33,770 nucleotides of DNA from contig NZ_LZJZ01000138.1 in assembly GCF_001667585.1 (NCBI RefSeq), forward strand, positions 1 to 33,770, read 5' to 3'. Of this stretch, positions 1 to 6,508 are shown piece by piece. Below the pieces are notes generated by a model, which searched no databases, was not told the DNA's origin, and saw only the letters and a program-made list of their open reading frames with translations. A program made the position numbers and the translations under genes. The first letter of the stretch is position 1. Each line of letters starts with the position of its first letter. Source of the stretch: Mycobacterium sp. E2733. Lineage in GTDB: Bacteria > Actinomycetota > Actinomycetes > Mycobacteriales > Mycobacteriaceae.

Positions 1-197
1 CCGGCGGCGGCGGCGAAGAATCGCAATGCGGCTGGTGCAAAGACCGCTTCGGCCTCAGCTGGCAGATCATCCCGGACCGGCTCTTCGAGCTGATCAGCGA
101 TCCCGATCGGGCCCGCGCCGCGGCGGCCACCCAAGCGATGTATGGCATGCGAAAGATCATCATCGCCGACCTGGACCGGGCCGCCGCGCAGGTATAA
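1..197 (+). CDS. VOC-family (PhnB/YjdN-like) protein, C-terminal fragment
   Basis: The reading frame enters from the left edge (first full codon at 3) and ends with TAA at 195-197, so only about the last 64 residues are present. The segment CGWCKDRFGLSWQIIP, then a D-P-D helix and a basic end (MRKIIIADLD), is the usual C-terminal signature of the 3-demethylubiquinone-9 methyltransferase-like/PhnB branch of the glyoxalase-bleomycin resistance (VOC) fold. These are small dimeric proteins, often of unknown substrate. Metal ligands and the N-terminal half lie outside the window, so nothing can be said about activity. The assignment rests on motif memory only. Confidence 0.75.
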   Translation, partial: GGGGEESQCGWCKDRFGLSWQIIPDRLFELISDPDRARAAAATQAMYGMRKIIIADLDRAAAQV

Positions 198-308
198 CGA
201 AACTCCCTGTCGCCGCTGCGGTTTGACCGCTTGTGGCATGCGGTCGGTGCGTCGTGAACCCGCACGCGTTAGGTTGGTCCGTGCGGATGCGCCGAGCAGG
301 GAGTCAAT
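198..308. other. intergenic region upstream of the epoxide hydrolase gene
   Basis: This is a non-coding gap of 111 bases. TAGGTT at 270-275 resembles a mycobacterial -10 element (TANNNT) on the plus strand. AGGGAG at about 298-303 is a good ribosome binding site for the ATG at 309. No hairpin terminator for the preceding gene is evident. Confidence 0.4.
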
Positions 309-1214
309 ATGGGTGAACCAGGCTGGATCGACGTGCCCGGCCCTGCGGGGGACCTGAAGGCACTCACCTGGGGGCCACGCGGTGGCCCCATCGCCCTGTG
401 CCTGCACGGCTTCCCCGATACCCCCTACGGCTTTCGCAAGATCGCTCCCCGGCTCGTCGAGTCCGGCTGGCGTGTGGTGGCCCCCTTCATGCGCGGATAC
501 GCGCCGTCTTCGATTCCGGCCGACGGCAGCTATCACGTCGGCGCGATGATGGACGACGCCCTGCGGGCGCGCTCGGCGGCGGGCGGCACCGAGGGTGACG
601 TGGTGATCGGTCACGACTGGGGTGCGATCGCCACCACCGGTTTGGCCGCCATGCCCGACAGCCCATTCACCAAGGCGGTGATCATGTCGGTGCCGCCGTC
701 GGCGGGCTTCCGTCGCAAGGCGGGCGCGGCGGAGCGGGGACGGCTGGCCGGCCACCTGGCGCGTCAACTCCTGCGCAGCTGGTACATCATGTACTTCCAA
801 TTGCCCTTGCTGCCAGAACATTCCGCGTCCTGGGTGCTGCCGTTGTTGTGGCGGCGGTGGTCACCGGGATATCACGCCGACGAGGACCTGCGCCATGTCG
901 ACGCGGCGATCGGGACGCCGGAGAGCTGGCGTGCGGCACTCGGACCGTACCGCGCCACGATCCGCAACACCCGGCCGCCGGCGCAATATGCCGAACTGAA
1001 CGAGCTGTGGACCGAAGAGCCCGTGTGGCCGTGCCTGTACCTGCATGGCCGCGACGACGGCTGCATGACACCGGCTTTCGCCCGCTGGGCGGAGAAGGTG
1101 TTGCCACCGGGCAGCGATGTGGCCATCGTGGATCACGCCGGGCACTTCCTGCAGCTCGAACAGCCCGACAAGGTCGCCGACCTGATCCTCGGGTTCATCG
1201 GCTCACCCGGCTGA
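309..1214 (+). CDS. ephC: alpha/beta hydrolase, epoxide hydrolase-like (EphC-type)
   Basis: A 301-residue alpha/beta hydrolase. The oxyanion-hole motif HGFP is at residues 33-36, and the nucleophile elbow GHDWGA puts an aspartate (Asp103) in the nucleophile position. The motif DHAGHF supplies the catalytic histidine (His279). An Asp nucleophile within GHDWG is typical of soluble epoxide hydrolases and haloalkane dehalogenases rather than serine esterases; HGFP favours epoxide hydrolase. The expected reaction is hydration of an epoxide to a diol in the cytosol. The ATG at 309 follows a clear AGGGAG. The next gene starts directly after the TGA, so the two are probably co-transcribed. The neighbours match the order recalled for M. 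tuberculosis ephC (Rv1124)-Rv1125-Rv1126c-ppdK, which is the basis for the symbol. Confidence 0.82.
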   Translation: MGEPGWIDVPGPAGDLKALTWGPRGGPIALCLHGFPDTPYGFRKIAPRLVESGWRVVAPFMRGYAPSSIPADGSYHVGAMMDDALRARSAAGGTEGDVVIGHDWGAIATTGLAAMPDSPFTKAVIMSVPPSAGFRRKAGAAERGRLAGHLARQLLRSWYIMYFQLPLLPEHSASWVLPLLWRRWSPGYHADEDLRHVDAAIGTPESWRAALGPYRATIRNTRPPAQYAELNELWTEEPVWPCLYLHGRDDGCMTPAFARWAEKVLPPGSDVAIVDHAGHFLQLEQPDKVADLILGFIGSPG

Positions 1215-2456
1215 ATGGCCGCGCAGCGGTTGGCCGCTGTCGATGCGCAGTTCTACTGGATGTCGGCCAAGATTCCCAACGACGAGTTCCTGCTCTACGC
1301 GTTCGACGGCGAGCCCGCCGACTACGCCCACGCGATCGAGCAACTCTGCCGGCGGGCCAACCAGGACCCGGCACTGACGCTGCGGGTGCGGGATCGCGGA
1401 CCGCTGGTCTATCCGCAGTGGGTTCCGGCCGCCGTCACGCCCGACCAGGTGGTGCGCCATGACCTCGACGACCACAGCTGGGCCGGCTGCCTGGCAGCCG
1501 TAGTCGCCCTTGCCGCTGACCAACTGGACGTGTGCCGGATGCCATGGCGGCTGCATGTCTTCACACCGGTGCTGGGCATACCGGGCGTGACCGGCCCGGG
1601 GAGCGTGGTGGTGATGCAGGTCGCGCACGCGCTGGCCGACGGGGCGCGGGCATCGGTGATGGCGGGTTGGCTGTTCGGCCGGCCCGATCCCGTGCCCGCG
1701 GTGCGACGGCTACGGGCCGGGTTCCTGCCGTGGCGAGCGGCCCAGGCGGCACGCGCCCATCGCCAGCTGGAGCGCGACACCGGCGCGGGGCTGCTGGCCC
1801 CCGGGGTCGGTCCCCGGCCCCTGCTGCCGACGAATGCGCGCCCCGGCACTGCCCGCTCGGTGCGCACACTGGTGCGGCACCGCAGGCAGTTGCGCGGCCC
1901 CACCGTCACCGTGGGCGCGCTATCGGCGATATCCACGGCGCTCTACGGGCTGCTGGGGGGTGCGGCCGATACGCTGGGCGCCGAGGTCCCGATGGCCAAA
2001 CCCGGTGTTGCGCAAGCCCACAACCACTTCGGCAACGTCACGGTGGGTCTGTATCCGAAGCTGGGGTGGGAAGCCCGCGCCGAGCGGATCGCGGCGGAGC
2101 TGGCCAACGGCCGGCGTCGCTTCGCGCATCCGGCCACGCGTTACGCAGACCGTGCTTTCGCCGCGGTGCCCGCGGTTCTGTTGCGTTGGGGCGTAAGCCA
2201 GTTCGATTTCGACGTCCGGCCCGAGCAGGTGTCCGGCAACACCGTGGTGTCCAGTGTTTACCGAGGGCCGGCCGACCTCAGCTTCGGGGAGGCCCGAGTG
2301 GTCCTGACGGCCGGCTACCCGGCGCTGTCGCCGGTGATGGGGCTGACGCACGGCGTGCACGGTATCGGCGACACCATCGCGATCAGCGTGCACGCGGCCG
2401 ACTCGGCCGTTCCTGACATCGACGCCTACGTGCGGCTCCTCGACGCGGCGCTGTAG
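1215..2456 (+). CDS. WS/DGAT-like acyltransferase-family protein (Rv1125-like)
   Basis: This 413-residue protein opens with LAAVDAQFYWM, which resembles the N-terminus of wax ester synthase/diacylglycerol acyltransferases. It contains AHALADG with His138 and Asp142, a degenerate form of the HHxxxDG acyltransferase motif in which the first histidine is alanine. It is shorter than the usual 450-470 residues, mainly in the C-terminal half. The family transfers acyl groups from acyl-CoA to alcohols or diacylglycerol at membranes and lipid droplets; whether this divergent member does so is unknown. The ATG immediately follows the TGA of the hydrolase, which implies translational coupling. Its TAG abuts the TAG of the opposite-strand gene with no spacer, so no terminator lies between the converging genes. 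Confidence 0.72.
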   Translation: MAAQRLAAVDAQFYWMSAKIPNDEFLLYAFDGEPADYAHAIEQLCRRANQDPALTLRVRDRGPLVYPQWVPAAVTPDQVVRHDLDDHSWAGCLAAVVALAADQLDVCRMPWRLHVFTPVLGIPGVTGPGSVVVMQVAHALADGARASVMAGWLFGRPDPVPAVRRLRAGFLPWRAAQAARAHRQLERDTGAGLLAPGVGPRPLLPTNARPGTARSVRTLVRHRRQLRGPTVTVGALSAISTALYGLLGGAADTLGAEVPMAKPGVAQAHNHFGNVTVGLYPKLGWEARAERIAAELANGRRRFAHPATRYADRAFAAVPAVLLRWGVSQFDFDVRPEQVSGNTVVSSVYRGPADLSFGEARVVLTAGYPALSPVMGLTHGVHGIGDTIAISVHAADSAVPDIDAYVRLLDAAL

Positions 2457-3071
2457 CTACTGCGCGTCGCCGGATCGGGCCGCTTCCTCCCGGGTTAGGC
2501 CGACGGCGGAAATCAACTCCTCGTGCAGCTCGAACCACACGGTATGGTACGAGTCGATGAGTGGTCTGGTCAGCCACGCGGTGTCGCCTGCACGCACTTT
2601 ATCCAGTGCCGCAACCAATTTCGCCGGGTAGGCGCTCAACCTCGGCAGCTGCGCCGCGACCGACTCGATGATGGGCAGCACCCGCGCGTGCACATCGTCG
2701 AGGCGCGCCAGCACGGCGGCGTCGTATTCCGCGTCATCGTGCGCGTTGGGGGCGCCGCCGGGGCCGCCCTTGAGTTGCCAATCCGTGACCACGGATTTGA
2801 ACTCGGCGTTGACGGGCCGAAAGTCGTTGTACGCGGCGGTCAGCGCTGCCCGGTCAGCGCCCCTGCGCTCCTTGTCCAGCAGCGCCGCGAGCCGGTCGCG
2901 CCCGTCGGGGGTGATCCGCACCGTCGCACCTTCGACCAGTAGGCCTGCCGCGGTCAGCTGTTCGACGATGGCCGCCACGTCGGCACGGTCCGCGTTCAGT
3001 GTCTCGGCCAGCTCGGCGGGGCGCAGCCGGCCTTTCAGCCGAACCGCTTGCAACACCGCCAATTCGGTCAT
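2457..3071 (-). CDS. winged-helix regulatory-type protein paired with short PPDK (Rv1126c-like)
   Basis: A 204-residue protein. Residues 1-60 look like a MarR/ROK-type winged helix: helix-turn-helix RLRPAELAETLNADRADVAA, then a wing ending in VRITPDGRDRLAAL. The remaining 140 residues are mostly helical, with no enzymatic motif I recognise. Its ATG overlaps the TGA of the short PPDK gene by four bases (ATGA at 3068-3071), so the two are translationally coupled. The same pair occurs in M. tuberculosis as Rv1127c-Rv1126c. The function is unknown. Possible roles are a DNA-binding regulator or a protein partner of the PPDK-like enzyme; classical PPDK regulatory proteins (DUF299) look different. 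Confidence 0.7.
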   Translation of the reverse strand: MTELAVLQAVRLKGRLRPAELAETLNADRADVAAIVEQLTAAGLLVEGATVRITPDGRDRLAALLDKERRGADRAALTAAYNDFRPVNAEFKSVVTDWQLKGGPGGAPNAHDDAEYDAAVLARLDDVHARVLPIIESVAAQLPRLSAYPAKLVAALDKVRAGDTAWLTRPLIDSYHTVWFELHEELISAVGLTREEAARSGDAQ

Positions 3072-4648
3072 GACGTCGCCTCACCCTCCAGCCGCAGTGC
3101 GGTCAGCATGACGATCAGCGGGGTGGCCGACACGACGTCGGTATGCCGGCTGTCCATCGCCGCCGCCACCGCGTCCTCCGTGGCGTCATCCAGCCGCGGA
3201 TGGTCGCCGGAGGTGTGGGCGCGCAGCGGGCTGAGCCGCCGCGCGATGTCGGCCAGCTCCCGCAGTTCGGGCGTATCGCTTTCCGACCAGGCGGACAGGC
3301 TCAGGTTGCCCTCGCGCACTTCGCCCTCGGCACCGTCGACGGTGATCAGCTTGCCGTCCAGGAACGCGGCGACCCCCTCCCCGCAGCCCACCACGGCCAC
3401 CCGGCCGAGTTCGCGGCTGACCACTGCCGCGTGACTCGCCGCACCGCCGACCTCCGTGACGATGCCTTGCGCGGCAAGCATGCCGGAGACGTCTTCCGGC
3501 CGGGTGTGGTCGCGCACCAGGATCACCGACTCACCCCGCTCGGCGGCATCGAGCGCCGCGTCGACATCGGCGTATGCCCTACCCGACGCCACACCCGGGC
3601 AGGCCGGCAATCCCTCGGCTAAAAGCTTTGCTGCCAAGCGTATTTCAGGTTGCAGCGCCGGCAACAGCAGCGTCTGCACGTGCGTCGGCGTCACCCGCCG
3701 CAGCGTCTCGGCGTCATCGATGAGCCCCTCGTGCCGCAGCTGTAGAGCGAGGCGCACCGCGGCCTGCGCCGACCGCTCCGCGTCCCGTGTCTGCAACAGC
3801 CACAGTTTGCCGTCTTCGACGGTGAACTCGATCTCTTGGACGTCGGACCCGAGCCGCTCCAACCTTCCGGCGGTGTCCATCAACTCGTAATAGACGGCCG
3901 GCTGCTCGTCGCGCAGGGCGGCGATCGGTTCGACGGCGACCGATCCGGAGACCACGTCGTCGCCCTGTCCGCCGGGCAGCCATTCGCCGAACGGTGTGTG
4001 GTCGCCGGTGATGGGGTTGCGCGAAATGAGAACCCCCGCACCGGAATCGCGGCCCTGGTTGCCGAACACCATCGCCTGCACGACGACCGCCGTCCCGCTC
4101 TGATCGTCGACGCCGGAATGGGCGCGGTAGGCGACCGCCCGGGGTGAGTTCCACGAGGCGAACACCGCCTCGATGCCGGCGCGTAGCTGCGCGTAGGGGT
4201 CGTTTGGCAGGGATTCGTGTCTGTCCAACCCGACGATGCGCCGGTACATGCGGTCGAACCGCTGGCGCGTGTCGCGGGCGAAAGCTGCGGCGTCGGCCGC
4301 GGCCAGCGCTTGCTCGACGTCATCGTTCATGCCGAGATCCAAGATCGTGTCCATCATGCCCGGCATCGACTGGGTGGCCCCCGAGCGCACGCTGACCAGC
4401 AGTGGACGCGGACCCCGACCGAATGTGCGCGAAGTCTGCGCCTCCAGCCAGCTCATCCGGTCCAGCACGTCGTCCCAGATCGCGTCGATCGTGGCCCCAG
4501 GGTCGGCGAGGTACCGCAGCCCCACCTCGGTGGTGATGCAGAACGCGGGCGGTACCGGCAGGCCGTGCCGGCGCATGACCTCGATGCCGTGGCCCTTGTT
4601 GCCCAGCAGCGCCCGCGGATGACTCGCCGTGCCGTCCAGTAACACCAC
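3068..4648 (-). CDS. ppdK: short pyruvate,phosphate dikinase-like protein (ATP-grasp plus phosphohistidine domain)
   Basis: 526 residues, against about 870-900 for a complete PPDK. The N-terminal nucleotide-binding region is clear (LGNKGHGIEVMRRHGLPVPP; LVSVRSGATQSMPGMMDT; GAGVLISRNPITG), followed by the swivelling domain GGAASHAAVVSRELG with the phosphoryl-carrying His406. The C-terminal TIM barrel that binds pyruvate/PEP is absent, so the protein could make phosphohistidine from ATP but has no visible acceptor site. M. tuberculosis Rv1127c (about 490 residues) has the same shape, so this is a conserved short form and not a local truncation. Translation probably starts at the GTG ending at 4648 (GTG GTG TTA CTG). 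It is coupled to the downstream winged-helix gene by ATGA. Confidence 0.85.
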   Translation of the reverse strand: MVLLDGTASHPRALLGNKGHGIEVMRRHGLPVPPAFCITTEVGLRYLADPGATIDAIWDDVLDRMSWLEAQTSRTFGRGPRPLLVSVRSGATQSMPGMMDTILDLGMNDDVEQALAAADAAAFARDTRQRFDRMYRRIVGLDRHESLPNDPYAQLRAGIEAVFASWNSPRAVAYRAHSGVDDQSGTAVVVQAMVFGNQGRDSGAGVLISRNPITGDHTPFGEWLPGGQGDDVVSGSVAVEPIAALRDEQPAVYYELMDTAGRLERLGSDVQEIEFTVEDGKLWLLQTRDAERSAQAAVRLALQLRHEGLIDDAETLRRVTPTHVQTLLLPALQPEIRLAAKLLAEGLPACPGVASGRAYADVDAALDAAERGESVILVRDHTRPEDVSGMLAAQGIVTEVGGAASHAAVVSRELGRVAVVGCGEGVAAFLDGKLITVDGAEGEVREGNLSLSAWSESDTPELRELADIARRLSPLRAHTSGDHPRLDDATEDAVAAAMDSRHTDVVSATPLIVMLTALRLEGEATS

Positions 4649-4835
4649 GAGATGCCCGCCAGGAGCGGCCTCAGACGCGCGATGGGGAGCGCCGCTGCCT
4701 CGTGCGATACGAGCCGTGGTGCACCCCCTTCTGGTCGGCTGCTGATCGGGGAACGTCGGAACGTCCGCAATGCTCCCACACGGCTCATGGGAGTTAGCTG
4801 CTCGGCGGTCCTGTTATCCGATCCGCCTGATGATC

Positions 4836-4841
4836 TAGGTT
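4836..4841 (+). promoter_or_regulatory. -10 element of a probable leaderless promoter for the DoxX gene
   Basis: TAGGTT fits the mycobacterial -10 form TANNNT. It ends exactly seven bases before the ATG at 4849, the spacing expected if transcription begins at the A of the start codon. No convincing ribosome binding site precedes this ATG, which also fits leaderless translation. The rest of 4649-4848 is the divergent promoter region with the ppdK gene; no other clear element was seen there. Confidence 0.45.
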
Positions 4842-4848
4842 TGCAGGT

Positions 4849-5358
4849 ATGACTCCCTACGACGTCGGGTTACTGGTCCTGCGGCTGGTATTGGGCGTGA
4901 CGTTGGCCGCGCACGGCTACAACAAGTTCTTCGGTGGCGGCCGCATCCCGGGCACCGCGCGGTGGTTCGAAAGCATCGGCATGAAGCCGGGCAGGTTCCA
5001 CGCCACCGTGGCCGCGACGACGGAGATGGCCGCCGGGCTCGGCCTGGCCGCCGGTCTGCTCACGCCGATTCCCGCCGCCGGCTTCGTGTCGTTGATGCTG
5101 GTCGCGGCCTGGACAGTGCACCGTGCCAACGGCTTCTTCATCGTCAAGGAGGGCTGGGAGTACAACCTGGTCCTGGCGGTCAGCGCCATCGCCGTGGCCA
5201 CCCTGGGCGCCGGAAAGCTCAGCCTGGACTACGTGGTCTTCGGGCACAACTGGATGGACGGCTGGCGCGGGCTGCTCATCTCTGTCGTGCTGGGCCTGGC
5301 CGGGGCGATCGGGCAGCTGGTGATCTTCTACCGGCCGCCCGCTAAGCAGGCTGGTTAG
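4849..5358 (+). CDS. DoxX family membrane protein
   Basis: A 169-residue integral membrane protein with four predicted transmembrane helices. The first begins GLLVLRLVLGVTLAAHGYNKFFG; the glycine-rich VTLAAHGYNKFFGG followed by a helix with A-G-L-G-L-A-A-G-L is typical of DoxX/DoxD-family proteins. The region HRANGFFIVKEGWEYNLVLAV is also characteristic (NGFF, then a conserved EYN). DoxX proteins occur in complexes handling thiol or oxidative stress in mycobacteria (a DoxX-SodA-SseA complex is known in M. tuberculosis), but many paralogues have no assigned role. The gene stands alone, divergent from ppdK and converging on the next gene across a strong hairpin. Confidence 0.82.
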   Translation: MTPYDVGLLVLRLVLGVTLAAHGYNKFFGGGRIPGTARWFESIGMKPGRFHATVAATTEMAAGLGLAAGLLTPIPAAGFVSLMLVAAWTVHRANGFFIVKEGWEYNLVLAVSAIAVATLGAGKLSLDYVVFGHNWMDGWRGLLISVVLGLAGAIGQLVIFYRPPAKQAG

Positions 5359-5431
5359 CTAGGGTCGGCCTCCTCGCGGCTCATACCGGCGTGGCTGAAT
5401 CCGCGGTGGCCTTAAAAGGGGGAACGAGCGT

Positions 5432-5461
5432 ATCGGGCCGGCCCAACCAGGCCGGCCCGAT
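5432..5461. terminator. bidirectional hairpin between convergent genes
   Basis: A perfect 12-bp inverted repeat, ATCGGGCCGGCC - six-base loop - GGCCGGCCCGAT, lies between the DoxX gene (+) and the small gene on the minus strand. There is no T-tract. Such GC-only hairpins are common at mycobacterial gene ends and this one could serve both strands. Confidence 0.7.
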
Positions 5462-5501
5462 CCACTTCAATCTTGAGGTTCAATGACTTACAACCGACGC
5501 G

Positions 5502-5810
5502 TTACACGTCGATCGTCTGGCTGACGTAGGTCTCCCAGGTGGCGATCTGGCCTGCCTCGATCATGGCGGCTTGCATCTCGGGGTCGCCCATCAACGCGTG
5601 CTGGATCTGGCCGTACCGCGCCCAGTCCTCGGCGGTGGAAAGTAGGCCGATCGCGTTGGTGGCGGGACCGCCGACCATGGTCGCCAGCACGGTGACGTTC
5701 TCGGCGCCGTGCTTGCGGGCGAGATCAATCGTCTTCTTGAGTTGCTTCTGCACCTCGTCCCATTGAACACCTGGGTTCGGGTGGATCGTTACGTACGAGA
5801 CGATGGTCAT
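5502..5810 (-). CDS. small conserved-type protein, possible dimeric alpha-beta barrel
   Basis: A 102-residue cytosolic protein beginning MTIVSYVTIHPNPGVQ and ending in a strand-like WETYVSQTIDV. The alternation of a short N-terminal strand, an amphipathic helix (WDEVQKQLKKTIDLARKHG), further strands (ENVTVLATMVGG) and a helix around AEDWARYGQIQHAL suggests a ferredoxin-like alpha-beta barrel of the NIPSNAP/ABM type. I do not recognise a specific family. The ATG at 5810 is preferred over an upstream in-frame start because AGGAGG lies seven bases in front of it. A 6-bp hairpin (TGTGGC-tgttt-GCCACA, 5831-5847) sits just upstream in the leader. No function can be assigned. Confidence 0.6.
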   Translation of the reverse strand: MTIVSYVTIHPNPGVQWDEVQKQLKKTIDLARKHGAENVTVLATMVGGPATNAIGLLSTAEDWARYGQIQHALMGDPEMQAAMIEAGQIATWETYVSQTIDV

Positions 5811-5861
5811 GATGGTGCCTCCTAACCCGATGTGGCTGTTTGCCACAAGGCAAGCCAACAC

Positions 5862-5956
5862 CCAAATGCCGCCGCACGCTAGGGGTCAAAAACCATGAAT
5901 AGCATCGGTGGTCCGCTTGTCGTCGCGGCGACCGGCCGAGGGAGACTTGGAATTGT
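5862..5956. other. intergenic region, no gene seen
   Basis: This stretch lies upstream of the small minus-strand gene and probably holds its promoter. From about 5940 the base composition drops sharply in GC, marking the edge of the AT-rich islet. No repeat or insertion-sequence end was recognised. Confidence 0.4.
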
Positions 5957-6148
5957 CTAAGCGGTTAATTTGTCGTCTTTGCACTGATTGCAGTACTCGT
6001 CGTTTTCCCTGCGTGTCTCGTGTATCTGCCTGCATTCAGGGCACTGTTGGATGTACTTGTGGTTCGGATTCCGGTCAGCAGCCATTGATTGTTGCTTTTG
6101 TATAAATCTGTTTCCGGGGAATCTATTCTTGTTAGACAACATTCTCAT
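5957..6148 (-). CDS. small zinc-ribbon-like protein in an AT-rich islet
   Basis: A 63-residue frame from the ATG at 6148 (AGGAAA lies upstream as a plausible ribosome binding site) to TAG at 5957. A longer frame opens at a TTG at 6208. The distal half carries QQCPECRQIHETRREN followed by EYCNQC: two CxxC knuckles about 17 residues apart, as in zinc ribbons. The protein is basic and polar. The surrounding 5940-6210 is visibly AT-rich against its neighbours, and codons end in A/T far more than in any other gene here, a sign of recent acquisition. The frame could be a phage or mobile-element relic. It is too short to name; the CxxC pairs are the main reason to think it is or was coding. Confidence 0.4.
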   Translation of the reverse strand: MRMLSNKNRFPGNRFIQKQQSMAADRNPNHKYIQQCPECRQIHETRRENDEYCNQCKDDKLTA

Positions 6149-6187
6149 GAATTTCCTGTGAGTTATTACCTTTTGGTCTTCAATTAT

Positions 6188-6210
6188 GGTTGCTTGTAAG
6201 GTAAGCAACC
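6188..6210. repeat. 8-bp inverted repeat at the edge of the AT-rich islet
   Basis: GGTTGCTT and AAGCAACC form a perfect inverted repeat around the seven-base centre GTAAGGT. It sits upstream of the small zinc-ribbon-like gene, at the point where the AT-rich composition ends. It may be an operator, a hairpin in the leader, or a mark left by an insertion. Confidence 0.5.
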
Positions 6211-6508
6211 GATCCGGCTCAACTTTGGCGGTTTAAGGATCGCCAGTACCAGCGGCTACAGCGCTTGGACGTCTACATCACAATTCCCCAAAAGTGGCAG
6301 GTTAAACGCCGGCGGGTGCCTTCGCAAATCAGGGGCCATCCTGCTCACGCGAAGTGGTTAAGTGCGCGCAGCACAGCCCTAAGCGCTGCGGATCCCGCGC
6401 CATCGACGATCCACTTCGACTCTTAATCGGTTGCGCCCCTTCAACGTGCGGTCAGGGCATAGAGCGCCGCTCTGGCGCCGCTGAAACAAGGTGGCGCAGG
6501 GTATTTGG
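6211..6508. other. gene-poor stretch, possible coding remnant
   Basis: About 300 bases without a convincing gene. A plus-strand frame without a start codon is open from just after the stop at about 6202 to TAA at 6424-6426. It reads LWRFKDRQYQRLQRL then DVYITIPQKWQVKRRR, a basic, protein-like sequence that could be the remnant of a transferred gene. I could not match it to a family. GC content rises back to the genome level here. Confidence 0.3.
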
